Shown here piece by piece: positions 1-9,423 of a DNA stretch of 64,000 nt. The stretch is taken from NCBI RefSeq assembly GCF_014652275.1, contig NZ_BMYM01000002.1, positions 682,001 to 746,000 on the forward strand, read 5' to 3'. The notes below the pieces were generated by a model, which was not told where the DNA came from, did not search any database, and worked only from the letters and a program-made list of their open reading frames with translations. Position numbers and translations under genes: made by a program. The stretch is from Parahalioglobus pacificus. Its GTDB lineage: Bacteria > Pseudomonadota > Gammaproteobacteria > Pseudomonadales > Halieaceae. Position 1 is the first letter of the stretch, and every line of letters starts with the position of its first letter.

Positions 1-37
1 GCAGGAAGCACAGCAACGCGCCAGCCCGGGGCTCAAC

Positions 38-574
38 TTATGCGCTGGGCAGCAGGACCTTATCGATGACGTGGATAACGCCATTGGATGCGGCGATATC
101 AACGGCTACGACCTGTGCGTCGTTAACCATTACTTTGTCGCCCATGGTTGAGATCTTCACCGCCTCACCTTCTACGGTGTCAGCGGAAGACAGCTGTGTC
201 ACGTCTTTGGCGTAGACCGCGCCTGATATCACGTGATACGTCAGTATCTGGACCAACTTGTCTTTGTTCTCAGGCAGCAGCAGTGATTCCACAGTGCCTT
301 CGGGCAGCGCTGCAAAAGCTTCGTTGGTCGGTGCAAACACGGTGAAGGGGCCTTCGCCGCCAAGCACGCCCGCCAGGTCTGCAGCGGTTACAGCGGCTAC
401 CAGTGTGCTGAAGTCGTTATTGCTGGCCGCGATGTCAACGATGGTGCCTTTGTCCATGGCGTGAGCCGCGTCCATTTTTTTGTCAGCGCTGTGATCGCCG
501 TGACCACCGGCAATGGCAGTAGTGGTTGCAACGGCAGAGACTGCCACTGCAGCCACAAGGTGTTTAATTTTCAT
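38..574 (-). CDS. Secreted fasciclin (FAS1) domain protein
   Basis: 178 aa. An N-terminal signal peptide (about residues 1-22, ending in an alanine-rich stretch) is followed by a short His/Asp/Lys-rich linker and a single FAS1 domain from about residue 45 to the end. FAS1 hallmarks are visible: the [14 protein letters not shown] motif, a YHVISG segment and a terminal [13 protein letters not shown] strand. FAS1 proteins of this size are usually periplasmic or extracellular adhesion-type proteins; the ligand cannot be read from sequence. The ATG at 574 has GAGGG five bases upstream. It lies 215 bp downstream of the S9 peptidase on the same strand, far enough to have its own promoter. Confidence 0.9.
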   Translation of the reverse strand: MKIKHLVAAVAVSAVATTTAIAGGHGDHSADKKMDAAHAMDKGTIVDIAASNNDFSTLVAAVTAADLAGVLGGEGPFTVFAPTNEAFAALPEGTVESLLLPENKDKLVQILTYHVISGAVYAKDVTQLSSADTVEGEAVKISTMGDKVMVNDAQVVAVDIAASNGVIHVIDKVLLPSA

Positions 575-789
575 GTGAACCCTCTTTAATTCTCTGTCTG
601 TAGGAATAGACGGCGTTTGTCGTCAGAGGGGTATACGCGGGCCTGTGCATCTCGCTCTGGTCAAAAAAGCAGCACACCGTGACATAACGCGGACAGTTAG
701 CCGCGCTGTGCTAGGCGAGGGAGGTCACTCAGGTGGGTGCGGCTGGCGTCAGTGAGCCAGCCACAAGGATTGTTGTCAGGCGTTACCGT

Positions 790-2808
790 TCAGTCCCGAT
801 GTTGTTCGAACCAGTCCAGGTGGCGTTGGAATCGATCGATCTGGTAACTGGGCGTCGATATGCCGTGGGATTCTCCCGGATAAACCACCAGCCCGGTGGG
901 CACGCGCAGTACCTTCAGCGCCTGGTACATCTGTTCGCTGGACAGCGCAGGGACGTTGTAATCCTCCTGGCCCACCATGAACAGTGTGGGTGTTTGAATC
1001 CGATCTGCCTTGAGGAATGGGTAAGAGATACGGTTGTAGTTCTCTGGATTTTCCCAGGGGGTGCCCAATTCAGACAGGTAAGAGTGGATGTATTGATCAG
1101 TACCGAAACCACCCCATACATTGCTGATCGCCGCACCGGACACCGCCGCCTTAAAACGGTTATCCGATGCAACCACGTAGTTGGTCAGCATGCCACCGTA
1201 GCTCCATCCGGCAACAAACAGCTCATCTTTATCGGCGATACCTTGCTTCACCGCCCAGTCCACGCCGGCGAGTACGTCTGGCACATCTACCGAACCCCAT
1301 GCGGCAAAGATGCCCTTTGAAAACTCGATGCCGCGGCCGGTGCTGCCGCGCGGATTCATCATAATCACCACATAACCCGCATCGGCAAATACCTGCGCTG
1401 TGCTACGCGGTTCGTGCCCGAACTGCGACGTAGGGCCGCCGTGGATGTACAGCACGGCGGGGTACTTGCGACCTTTGCGGTAGTTGCCGGGTTTGACCAG
1501 CAGCCCGCTGATGTCTGTGCCATCACTCGAGGTCGCGCTGAACTCTTCGAAGGGCTGCCAGGGGTGCGCCTCGAGTAATTCGATGTTGTGATCAGTAATC
1601 GCAGTGGCAATACCGCCCTCAACCCTGTAGAGCTCAAATGGCAGATCACCGAAGCCCAGTCGAGCAACCGTAGCGCCGCCTGCATTGCCATAGCCGTAAA
1701 CGGTGAGCTTGCCGGTGAGCAGGCGTTCGATATCCCCGTTGGCGGTATCCATTTGCGCCAGCCATTGGCTGCGATCTTCCTCAACGGTGAACAGCAGAGC
1801 ATTGCCGTCATCTCGCCAGCTGAGGTCTCCGATATTCAGGTCCAGGTCTTCGGTGAGTATTTGCGCCTCGCCGCTGGCCAGATCGTACAGCTTGAGTTCG
1901 GGCTGTGCATAAAGATTATCCACCGTGTAATCAGCGGTGAGGCAGGCGATGGCCTTGCCATCGGGTCGCCACAGCGGGCGATCATGGCCGCCAATGGCGC
2001 AGTCGGCGAGCGCTGAGGCGGCAAGGTTCCGTGATTTGTCGGAGTCGAGGTCGTAGAGATACAGGTCCCAGTTCTCCAGTCGGCTGGGTTCATCGCCTTC
2101 ACGAGCCACATAGGCCAGTGTGGTTCCATCGGGGGAGAATGCCGGTGCTTCCGGTTGAAAGCCTACTGTGGCGAGTACGCTACTCTCTCCGGAGGCAGCG
2201 TCAATCAGGTGGATGCTCTGGGTGCTGGTGAGGTAGCCCTCGCTGTCGTTCTTGAAGGCAAACCGGTCGATCACCACCGGTGGCGGTGTCTCGATGGGTG
2301 GCTCCTCATCGTCGGTTTCATGCGGGGCGGGGTCGGTCACCACAACGGCTATGTGTGTGCCATCCGGTGACACGTGATAGTCACTGATACCGCCGTCCAT
2401 GCTCGCCAGAGGGCGTGCCTCACCGCCGTCCAGCGGCAGTAACCACAATTGGTACTCCTCGTTCTCGTTCTCGCGGTCTGTTAGGAAGGTGATGGCATTC
2501 TCGGTAGGATGCCAGGCGAGTTGCGATTCAGTCGACAGCGACGAATGAGTCAGTTGGCGCTGCTCGCCGGTAACAGTGTCTACCCACCAAATGTTGGTGT
2601 CGTAATCATCAGCCTCGACGTCCGTCTCGCCGAGGATGTAAACCGCGCTCTTTCCGTCGGGTGAAATGGTGGGTGCGGAAACATTCTTGACAGCCATTAC
2701 GCTGGCGATGAACTCGCTGGGCGGTTCGCGCCAGTCGCCGGCGTGTGTCGTGACGGTGCTTAGTCCTGCTGTGGCCAGCAGGGCGGTGGAGAAGAGAAGA
2801 GCGCGCAC
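790..2808 (-). CDS. S9 family prolyl oligopeptidase-type peptidase (acylaminoacyl-peptidase/DPP-like)
   Basis: 672 aa, normal length for the family. A signal peptide (about 1-23) is followed by a WD40-like PD40 beta-propeller (about 40-400, several SPDG-type repeats) and a C-terminal alpha/beta hydrolase. The catalytic triad can be placed: Ser536 in GWSYGG, Asp616 in GQEDYNVP, His648 in GESHG. The enzyme should cleave short peptides in the periplasm; dipeptidyl or acyl-aminoacyl specificity cannot be told apart. The start is a GTG at 2808 with GAGG seven bases upstream. An 89-bp gap separates it from the gene upstream on the same strand. Confidence 0.93.
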   Translation of the reverse strand: MRALLFSTALLATAGLSTVTTHAGDWREPPSEFIASVMAVKNVSAPTISPDGKSAVYILGETDVEADDYDTNIWWVDTVTGEQRQLTHSSLSTESQLAWHPTENAITFLTDRENENEEYQLWLLPLDGGEARPLASMDGGISDYHVSPDGTHIAVVVTDPAPHETDDEEPPIETPPPVVIDRFAFKNDSEGYLTSTQSIHLIDAASGESSVLATVGFQPEAPAFSPDGTTLAYVAREGDEPSRLENWDLYLYDLDSDKSRNLAASALADCAIGGHDRPLWRPDGKAIACLTADYTVDNLYAQPELKLYDLASGEAQILTEDLDLNIGDLSWRDDGNALLFTVEEDRSQWLAQMDTANGDIERLLTGKLTVYGYGNAGGATVARLGFGDLPFELYRVEGGIATAITDHNIELLEAHPWQPFEEFSATSSDGTDISGLLVKPGNYRKGRKYPAVLYIHGGPTSQFGHEPRSTAQVFADAGYVVIMMNPRGSTGRGIEFSKGIFAAWGSVDVPDVLAGVDWAVKQGIADKDELFVAGWSYGGMLTNYVVASDNRFKAAVSGAAISNVWGGFGTDQYIHSYLSELGTPWENPENYNRISYPFLKADRIQTPTLFMVGQEDYNVPALSSEQMYQALKVLRVPTGLVVYPGESHGISTPSYQIDRFQRHLDWFEQHRD

Positions 2809-2897
2809 AGTGCAACCTCAGATAGCCTTGGAAGGCGGCGACTGTAGCGCATTCAGTACAGGCCACGCCAGTGGTGCGGCCTGCCGTGATCAAATGG

Positions 2898-4532
2898 TCA
2901 GGCTGCGCTGATCTGAGGGGTCGAGATGAAGGGGCCATCGACGCAAATCCGCCGCCCATCAGGGGCTGCGCAGGCGCCGCATATGCCCACGCCGCATTTG
3001 GTGAGGTAATCGATGGCGCTGAATATCTGATCGTCACTGCAGTACTTGCGCTGAACGGCCACGGCGGCATGCACCATGGGTTCCGGTCCGCAGTTGTAGA
3101 ACACCAGCTTCTCACGCTCTGCTGGGCTCATCTCTGCGAGGCGCTGGTCCAGCAGTTCTGTCACGCGGCCCTGGAAGCCCGCGCTGCCATCGTCGGTGGC
3201 GATGTGCAGATCGGCGATGCGCGCGCACTCCTCGGTGAAATAGAGCCTGTCGGCCGAGCGGGCGCCGGCAAACACCTCAGCGTTGCCGAAATCGCGGGCA
3301 ATCTGGTACACCGCAGCCAACCCTGTACCCCCGGCCACCGCCATAATGCGAGCATCCTCCGCGGGTGCCACTGGCACCCCGTGGGGTCCGCGCACGTAGG
3401 CTTCTGTTCCCACGGGCAACTCCATAGCCGCGTGGGTGAATTCGCCTACGTCAATCACGACCAGCGAGAAGGGATCGTCGGTGAGCGCAGAGAACGGTTT
3501 TTCGCCAATGCCCGGAATCCAGAGGAAGACGAACTCGCCCGCCTGAACGTTGATCTTGCGGTCAAAGGTCAGCAGCGCGATGTCTTCGCAGACGCGCTTG
3601 TTTTCTACCAACGTGACTGGGGTGAACCCCATATCGATGTCATAGCGCACCTGCGCCTCTGCGCGGGCGTTGCCGGTGGCGAGGTCACTTTCCAGCGCGG
3701 TGAAGTAGTCCTTGATCTCAGCGGTGGTCATGCCCACCAGCGCTGAGCCTACGCCAACCACGTCAGCACCGGCGCCCATGAATGCGCGCACATCTTCGGC
3801 ACTGCTCACCCCGCCACAGCCGATGATGGGTAGCTGGCTAACAGCGCGAACTTCGCGCACGCATTTGAGGCCTATGGGCAGTACGCCCTTGCCTGACATC
3901 CCGCCGGCGCCATTGCTGAGCACTGGCTGGCCGTGTGATGAGGTGTAGCCGGGCCCAACCGTATTGATGGCGCAGAAACCATCGGCGCCGCCCTCAGCCG
4001 CCGCTTTGGCGATTTCGCCGATGTCGGGGGTGTTAGGCGTCAGCTTGGGGATCACCGGAATGTCCACGGCGTCTTTCACGGCTTTGACAATCTCGAAAAC
4101 CAGCTCCGGGTCCTGACCCATCGCCATGCCGTAGCCCCTGGCGTGCGGGCAGGAGAGGTTCAGTTCCAGACCGTCGGATACAGGGGCCAGCAGGCGGGCT
4201 ACTTCGACGAAGTCACTGACGCTGCCGCCAAAAATGGAGGTGAGTAAAAACTTGTCATCGGGGACGCGCAGTTGGCTCAGTAGGTCAACCGAGGCCTCAG
4301 CGCCGGGGTTTGTTAGGCCCACAGCGTTCACAAAACACCCAGGCGCATACTGACTGAGCACAGGCTCCCGGTAACCCAGGCGCGGCTCCAGTCCGATGCT
4401 CTTGGTCGTGAGCACGCCAACCTGGGGTACTGAGTCCATGAAGTATTGGATGATCGAGGTGGCCGTGGTCACGATACCCGAGGGTACCGTCAATGGGCCG
4501 GAGATCTGCTTGCCGAAGAATTCTGTGCTCAA
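2898..4532 (-). CDS. Fused dihydroorotate dehydrogenase B-like (PyrD) and electron-transfer (PyrK-like) protein
   Basis: 544 aa. Residues about 1-290 are a class 1 dihydroorotate dehydrogenase TIM barrel: the family-1 active-site Cys128 sits in NLSCPHARG, and the FMN phosphate region shows GCGGVSS and GADVVGVGSAL. Residues about 300-544 are a ferredoxin-reductase-type module like PyrK, with an FAD/NAD fold and a C-terminal 2Fe-2S motif with Cys513, 518, 521 and 530 (C-x4-C-x2-C-x8-C). PyrDB and PyrK are normally separate subunits of an NAD-linked enzyme; here they form one chain. Most gammaproteobacteria use the quinone-linked class 2 PyrD, so this may be an accessory pyrimidine or dihydropyrimidine dehydrogenase. 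The start codon appears to be TTG at 4532. Confidence 0.82.
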   Translation of the reverse strand: MSTEFFGKQISGPLTVPSGIVTTATSIIQYFMDSVPQVGVLTTKSIGLEPRLGYREPVLSQYAPGCFVNAVGLTNPGAEASVDLLSQLRVPDDKFLLTSIFGGSVSDFVEVARLLAPVSDGLELNLSCPHARGYGMAMGQDPELVFEIVKAVKDAVDIPVIPKLTPNTPDIGEIAKAAAEGGADGFCAINTVGPGYTSSHGQPVLSNGAGGMSGKGVLPIGLKCVREVRAVSQLPIIGCGGVSSAEDVRAFMGAGADVVGVGSALVGMTTAEIKDYFTALESDLATGNARAEAQVRYDIDMGFTPVTLVENKRVCEDIALLTFDRKINVQAGEFVFLWIPGIGEKPFSALTDDPFSLVVIDVGEFTHAAMELPVGTEAYVRGPHGVPVAPAEDARIMAVAGGTGLAAVYQIARDFGNAEVFAGARSADRLYFTEECARIADLHIATDDGSAGFQGRVTELLDQRLAEMSPAEREKLVFYNCGPEPMVHAAVAVQRKYCSDDQIFSAIDYLTKCGVGICGACAAPDGRRICVDGPFISTPQISAA

Positions 4533-4679
4533 AACGGGGCTCTGTCAGTTAGCGCAAGTGGGCGGCGCCATGGCCGCTGCGTGAATGCGAATTATACTGG
4601 CGCAGGCCCCTAGGTCACAATCAGACCAAGTGCTACTCGGCGAGCTCCTCGTGAGCCCTGAGCGAGTGATGGCGGGGTT

Positions 4680-6152
4680 TCAGGTGCCGCAGAAGGTTTG
4701 ATGCACCCGCTGTTCAGGCAGTGGGGGTGTTGCCAGGCGACGATCCGCGGCGTCGTAATCAAAAGGCTGCTGCCAACGGGTATTCAGCGCGTGAAACGGG
4801 CCAAAGTCGCCGCCCTCGGCAGCGCTGATGGCTTCCTGCACCAAATGATTACGCGGAATGAAGACCGGGTTAGCCCTGCGCATCGCCGCGTGGCGGTCCC
4901 TCTTGCTTTGTGGGTCTACCGCCAGGCGCTCCTGCCACTGAGCTATCCAGGCATTCAGCCTCGCCGATTCTGGGGCCAGATCGCCGATGCCGTGTGCCGC
5001 CTCATCGTGCGCCGCCAAATCCGTGAGATGGCGGAAGGTCAGGGTGAAGTCCAGAGATTCGTCGGCCATCAGCGTAAACAGTGCTTCAACCTGCTCGGTG
5101 TCTTCTTCCGAGAGTGCTGCCAGCCCCAGCTTGGTGGCAAGCCCCTGAGAGTGGGCCTCCATGAACAGTTCGGGGTACCTGTCTACCGAGGCCTGCGCCA
5201 GAGCAACGGCCGTGTCGGGGTCATCAGCGATCACGGGCAGTAGGGCCTGGGCAAGCACGGACAGGTTCCAGTGGCCGATGCCCGGTTGGTTGCGATAGGC
5301 ATAGCGCCCGCCATGGTCAATGGAGCTGAAGACCGTATCTGGGTGGAAGCTGTCCATGAAGGCGCAGGGGCCATAGTCGACGGTTTCGCCGCAGAGCAGC
5401 ATGTTGTCGGTGTTCATAACGCCGTGGATAAAGCCCAGCAGCTGCCAATAGGCGATCAACCGCGCCTGCGCTGCGACCACAGCCTCCAACAATGCCAGCG
5501 CGGGATTGTCCCCGCTGTGCTGCGGGTAGTGGCGTGCCAGCACATGCGACACCAGTGCATTGAGCTTGTCTTTATCGCCGGAGGCGGAGAAAAACTGCAC
5601 AGTGCCGACGCGCAGGTGGCTGCTGGCGATACGCGTCAAGATGGCGCCAGGCTCCATCTGGTTGCGCACGACGGCCTCGCCGGTTGTCACGGCGGCCAAG
5701 GCGCGTGTGGTTGGCACGCCCAATGTGTGCATGGCTTCGCTGATAAGGTACTCGCGCACCACGGGTCCGATGGGTGAACGACCATCACCACCGCGGGAGT
5801 AGGGTGTCGGACCTGCGCCTTTCAGCTGCACGTCCATGCGGGCACCGTCGCGGTCGACCACCTCTCCCAGCAGAATCGCTCTGCCATCCCCAAGCTGCGG
5901 GTTGTAGCTGCCAAACTGGTGGCCGGCATACACGGTGGCAATGGGGGTGGCACCCTCAGGTATGGCGTTCCCCGCCAACACAGATAGTCCTTCCGGTGAG
6001 CGCAGCCATTCTGCGTTAATGCCCAGCTGCGCCGCGAGGGCATCGTTGATGGCGATCAGCCCCGGTTGTGCCACCGGTGTCGGTTGCTGCGCGCTGGAGA
6101 AACCGGATGGCATTCGGCTATAACTGTTATCGAAAGCGATGGCGCTGGTCAT
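4680..6152 (-). CDS. selO: Protein adenylyltransferase SelO (YdiU)
   Basis: 490 aa, full length. SelO is a pseudokinase-fold enzyme that transfers AMP to Ser/Thr/Tyr of redox proteins. Visible motifs are YAGHQFG near 75-81, GDGRAILLGE near 88-96, Lys111 in QLKGAGPTPYSRGGDGR, HGVMNTDN (Asp249, Asn250) and the DYGPCAFMD metal motif (Asp259). The protein ends in FCGT, the cysteine equivalent of the C-terminal selenocysteine of animal SelO. The ATG at 6152 is preceded by GGAG at five bases. It is divergent from the amidohydrolase at 6311. Confidence 0.95.
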   Translation of the reverse strand: MTSAIAFDNSYSRMPSGFSSAQQPTPVAQPGLIAINDALAAQLGINAEWLRSPEGLSVLAGNAIPEGATPIATVYAGHQFGSYNPQLGDGRAILLGEVVDRDGARMDVQLKGAGPTPYSRGGDGRSPIGPVVREYLISEAMHTLGVPTTRALAAVTTGEAVVRNQMEPGAILTRIASSHLRVGTVQFFSASGDKDKLNALVSHVLARHYPQHSGDNPALALLEAVVAAQARLIAYWQLLGFIHGVMNTDNMLLCGETVDYGPCAFMDSFHPDTVFSSIDHGGRYAYRNQPGIGHWNLSVLAQALLPVIADDPDTAVALAQASVDRYPELFMEAHSQGLATKLGLAALSEEDTEQVEALFTLMADESLDFTLTFRHLTDLAAHDEAAHGIGDLAPESARLNAWIAQWQERLAVDPQSKRDRHAAMRRANPVFIPRNHLVQEAISAAEGGDFGPFHALNTRWQQPFDYDAADRRLATPPLPEQRVHQTFCGT

Positions 6153-6310
6153 GGAGACTCCGGTGCTAAGCTGATGGCAGGATTACGGTGGTGTGGGGTA
6201 CTTGGATTGCCCACCCGCTCAGCCTAACCTTAGCAGTGGTTTCGGCGCCGTGATATGCGAGCGTCGCTTAATACGTTGGAAAGAATAAAAGTCAGGCAGG
6301 ATGGCACGCT

Positions 6311-8179
6311 ATGATTACTTCGTGGGATACCTTGATTCGCAATGCACTGGTTTTCGATGGCACCGGCGAGGCGCCCCAAACCATGGACATCGCTCTGCGT
6401 GACGGTAAGGTCGCGGCCAAAGGTGCTGCCCTGCCGGAGGCGAGTGCAGCACAAGTGGTTGACGCCCAGGGGCAGTGGTTGATGCCGGGCTTGTTGGACA
6501 TCCATACCCACCTTGATCTGGAAGTAGACCTCGATCCCCGTTTGCCGGAGGTGGTGCGTCACGGAACCACCACGGTTTTGGTTGGTAACTGCAGCTTGGG
6601 CACCTGTTTCGGCAAACAGCACGAGGGCGAGCAGGACCCTATCGTCGATTGTTTTACGCGCGTGGAGAACATTCCCAAGTCGGTGCTGCGCAAATGCGTG
6701 GAGGTGATCGACTGGGACGATACTGCAGGCTACATGGCGCACCTTGACGACATGCCCCTGGGTCCAAACGTCGGTGCATTTATCCCTCACTCCATGCTGC
6801 GCGTCGAGGTAATGGGGCTGCAGGAGAGCATTAGCCGGGCGCCTACTGAGTCAGAGCTGCAGGCGATGGAGAACATACTTCAAAGCGCCATGGATCAGGG
6901 CTATCTGGGGATGAGTACCGACGGTCTGCCGTTCCACTATCTCTCGAATGACCCTAACACGGACAAGCGAATTCCAACCCAGTTCGCCAGCTTCGGTGAG
7001 CTCAAGCGCCTGCTAAAGGTGGTTCGCAACCGGGATCGTGTCTGGCAAACCACACCGATCTTGGAAAATCGTCCGATGGCGCTGGTGTATTTTGCGCTCA
7101 CCAGCGGTCGCCTGTTCGGCAAAACCCTGAAAACCTCGGCGCTGGCTGCGGTGGAGCAGGCCGTAGCACCGAAGGCCACCCGCAGCTTCCTGTCTCTGGC
7201 TGGTTTGCTCAATTCCTGGCTGTTCAAAGGCAATATTCATTTTCAGGCATTGGGCACTAACTTCCGCGTCTGGTCGGACGGCATCGTCAGTCCGCTGTTT
7301 GAAGAGTTGGAGTCCACCGCCAAACTTATCGCCTGCGAGTATGAGGATGTGGAGGGCCGCATGGCGCTGCTAAATGACCCGCAGTGGGTGGAGGATTTCC
7401 GTGAAGACTGGTACCACGGGCGACGCGGTAACAACTTCGCCACCTTCAAAGCGAAGATGGGGCTGCCTGATCATCTGGTCATTCGCGAGCTCGACATGCT
7501 GACCTTCGACGGAGCACCGGTGAGCGAATGGGATGGGGAGACAATGCAGCAGGTGTTTGACCGCCTCGAGGCGTATCAGGCGGGCCAGGCGGATCGAGCA
7601 CGCTCCGACGCGGAACGTGACGCCTTTGACGCCTTTCCCAAACCTGTCCAAGACGACGCCAGCTTCATGCTGCACTTGCTGCGCGCCTACGACAAGAACT
7701 TCCGCTTCTACGCGGATGTGGGCAACGTGGGTAATGTGCCGACATTGGAGCTGCTACTGGATGAAAACTCCATGCCCGGGTTCAACGATTCCGGCGCACA
7801 CATCACCAACATGGCCTTTTTCGACGCTAACCTCATGTCCTTGAAGCTGGCTCAGGAGCAAGGGCTGGATACGGTGAGTACGATTGTGAAGCGACTCACC
7901 CGCGAGCCCGCCGCGTTCTTTGGTCTGGATGTCGGCACGTTGGAGATTGGGGCACAGGCAGACATCACGCTGATCAACCCGGACGCGCTCAAGGATTGGA
8001 ATTGTGATGCCACGCGCAAGCTGGAATTCCGCGAGCTGTTCCAGCACAACCAGATGGTGAATCGCCCCGAGGGTATCGTGAGCCGCGTGTATATCCGCGG
8101 CGAACCGGTTTGGGACGGCAGTGACTTTACCGATGTGTTGGGCAGTCGCCCGCTGGGGCGGGCGCTGCGCGCAGCCTAG
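6311..8179 (+). CDS. Amidohydrolase, N-acyl-D-amino-acid deacylase-like
   Basis: 622 aa, no signal peptide. Amidohydrolase superfamily: an N-terminal beta-sandwich strand ending in MPGLLDIHTHLD (metal ligands His65 and His67), a GTTTVLVGNC segment, and a late NDSGAHITN motif like the catalytic Asp loop of D-aminoacylases. The C-terminal strands (QADITLINPDAL) close the sandwich. Members of this long (about 580-620 aa) group are annotated as N-acyl-D-amino-acid or N-acyl-D-glutamate deacylases, but the substrate is uncertain. It is a single gene, divergent from selO, and converges on the dehydrogenase at 8188 with only 8 bp between them. Confidence 0.85.
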   Translation: MITSWDTLIRNALVFDGTGEAPQTMDIALRDGKVAAKGAALPEASAAQVVDAQGQWLMPGLLDIHTHLDLEVDLDPRLPEVVRHGTTTVLVGNCSLGTCFGKQHEGEQDPIVDCFTRVENIPKSVLRKCVEVIDWDDTAGYMAHLDDMPLGPNVGAFIPHSMLRVEVMGLQESISRAPTESELQAMENILQSAMDQGYLGMSTDGLPFHYLSNDPNTDKRIPTQFASFGELKRLLKVVRNRDRVWQTTPILENRPMALVYFALTSGRLFGKTLKTSALAAVEQAVAPKATRSFLSLAGLLNSWLFKGNIHFQALGTNFRVWSDGIVSPLFEELESTAKLIACEYEDVEGRMALLNDPQWVEDFREDWYHGRRGNNFATFKAKMGLPDHLVIRELDMLTFDGAPVSEWDGETMQQVFDRLEAYQAGQADRARSDAERDAFDAFPKPVQDDASFMLHLLRAYDKNFRFYADVGNVGNVPTLELLLDENSMPGFNDSGAHITNMAFFDANLMSLKLAQEQGLDTVSTIVKRLTREPAAFFGLDVGTLEIGAQADITLINPDALKDWNCDATRKLEFRELFQHNQMVNRPEGIVSRVYIRGEPVWDGSDFTDVLGSRPLGRALRAA

Positions 8180-8187
8180 CGGCAGAC

Positions 8188-9321
8188 CTAATAGCCTTTA
8201 CGGATATCTACCAGGTTCAGCATGCGCTCGCCGGCGGCATAGCGACGCAGGTTCTCAATGGCGATGGTGGTCATGCGGCGTAGGCTGTCTGCCCCGGAGG
8301 CGGAAATGTGCGGCGTGATAATTACCCTGTCCATTTGCCAGAGAGGGCTGTCTTCTGGCAGCGGCTCCGGGTCTGTGACGTCCAACCCTGCGCCATAAAC
8401 CAGACCTGATTCCAACGCCGCGATCAGGTCCCCGGTAACGGTGCTTTTGCCGCGACCAACGCTCAGGAAAATAGCCCCCGGTTTCAGCGCATCAAAAAAT
8501 GCCTTATCGAACACGCCGGCGGTTTTGGGGGTGAGTGGCAGGGCGTTGGCGACAACGTCGGCCTGGCCCGCCAGCGTATTCAGCTCGTCGGACAAGCCCA
8601 CATAGTCCATGTAGTCTGGCCCTGTGCGGGACGAATTGCGCGTGGCAATAACACGCATGCCCAGGCCGTGAGCGCGCCAGGCGATCTCAGTGCCAATGCC
8701 GCCCAGGCCAACCACCAGCAATGTTTTGCCCTTGAGTTCACCGAACCGTTGCAGCTGGGCGGGGCTGGTATCCCATTCGTTCTTCACCTGCGCCTGAGTG
8801 TAACTGGGGATGCCGCGACTCAGTGACATCAACATTGCGATGGTGTGTTCTGCAATGGTAGGCCCTGACAGACGCTTGTTATTAGTGAACACCACTTCAT
8901 CTTTCTGCGTCTCAGTCAGGCCCTGGCAACGATCCATACCCACGCTGTAATTGTGCAGCCAGAGTAGGTTGGCATCGGCGTTGGCGAGGGTTTGCGGTGT
9001 ACAGAGACCTATCACGGCATCTACGCCGCTCAGCTGTTCATCGGACATGGCCCAGTTGCCGGAGCGATCGAACACCACCTCCAAGTCCCCTGCGGCGCGA
9101 GAAATACGCGCCTCGTAGTCAGGCAGCAGTGCGGCGAAACGCTGGGGACTGGCAACCACGACTTTGCCTGGTTTCCAGCGCGGGTTATCCGACATTGCTG
9201 TTTGCGATTCGCGCAGACCCAGCTCCTCGATAATTGCTGTCGCTGCAGGTTCTGGCGCGACCTCTGTCAGCGCTAGTGGGCTGATGAGGCTCAATAGCAG
9301 AGCACTTAATAGTCGGCTCAT
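8188..9321 (-). CDS. D-isomer-specific 2-hydroxyacid dehydrogenase with N-terminal signal peptide
   Basis: 377 aa. The first about 19 residues (MSRLLSALLLSLISPLAL) look like a Sec signal peptide. The rest is a complete NAD-dependent 2-hydroxyacid dehydrogenase: GLGGIG dinucleotide motif at 205-210, and catalytic Arg290 (VGRGKS), Glu319 (DPEPLPEDSPLW) and His338 (TPHIS). Export of an NAD(H)-dependent enzyme is unexpected because the periplasm lacks a known free NAD pool; alternatives are a membrane anchor facing the cytoplasm or a later start. The ATG at 9321 has a good RBS (AAGGA, seven bases), which supports the long form. Divergent from the exported amidohydrolase at 9424. Confidence 0.88.
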   Translation of the reverse strand: MSRLLSALLLSLISPLALTEVAPEPAATAIIEELGLRESQTAMSDNPRWKPGKVVVASPQRFAALLPDYEARISRAAGDLEVVFDRSGNWAMSDEQLSGVDAVIGLCTPQTLANADANLLWLHNYSVGMDRCQGLTETQKDEVVFTNNKRLSGPTIAEHTIAMLMSLSRGIPSYTQAQVKNEWDTSPAQLQRFGELKGKTLLVVGLGGIGTEIAWRAHGLGMRVIATRNSSRTGPDYMDYVGLSDELNTLAGQADVVANALPLTPKTAGVFDKAFFDALKPGAIFLSVGRGKSTVTGDLIAALESGLVYGAGLDVTDPEPLPEDSPLWQMDRVIITPHISASGADSLRRMTTIAIENLRRYAAGERMLNLVDIRKGY

Positions 9322-9423
9322 GGTGTTTTCCTTATTGTCAGGCTGTGCAGCAGTGTACGTTAGCGGCGCGAAAGCGGTGCTATAGTCTGGGCAACATTTT
9401 TCGACCGACTGGAGCCCAAAACC

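Noticed and set aside
2871-3746. 291-codon plus-strand frame over the PyrD-PyrK fusion
   Set aside because: Complement of a conserved gene; His/Gly/Val-rich shadow with no domain.
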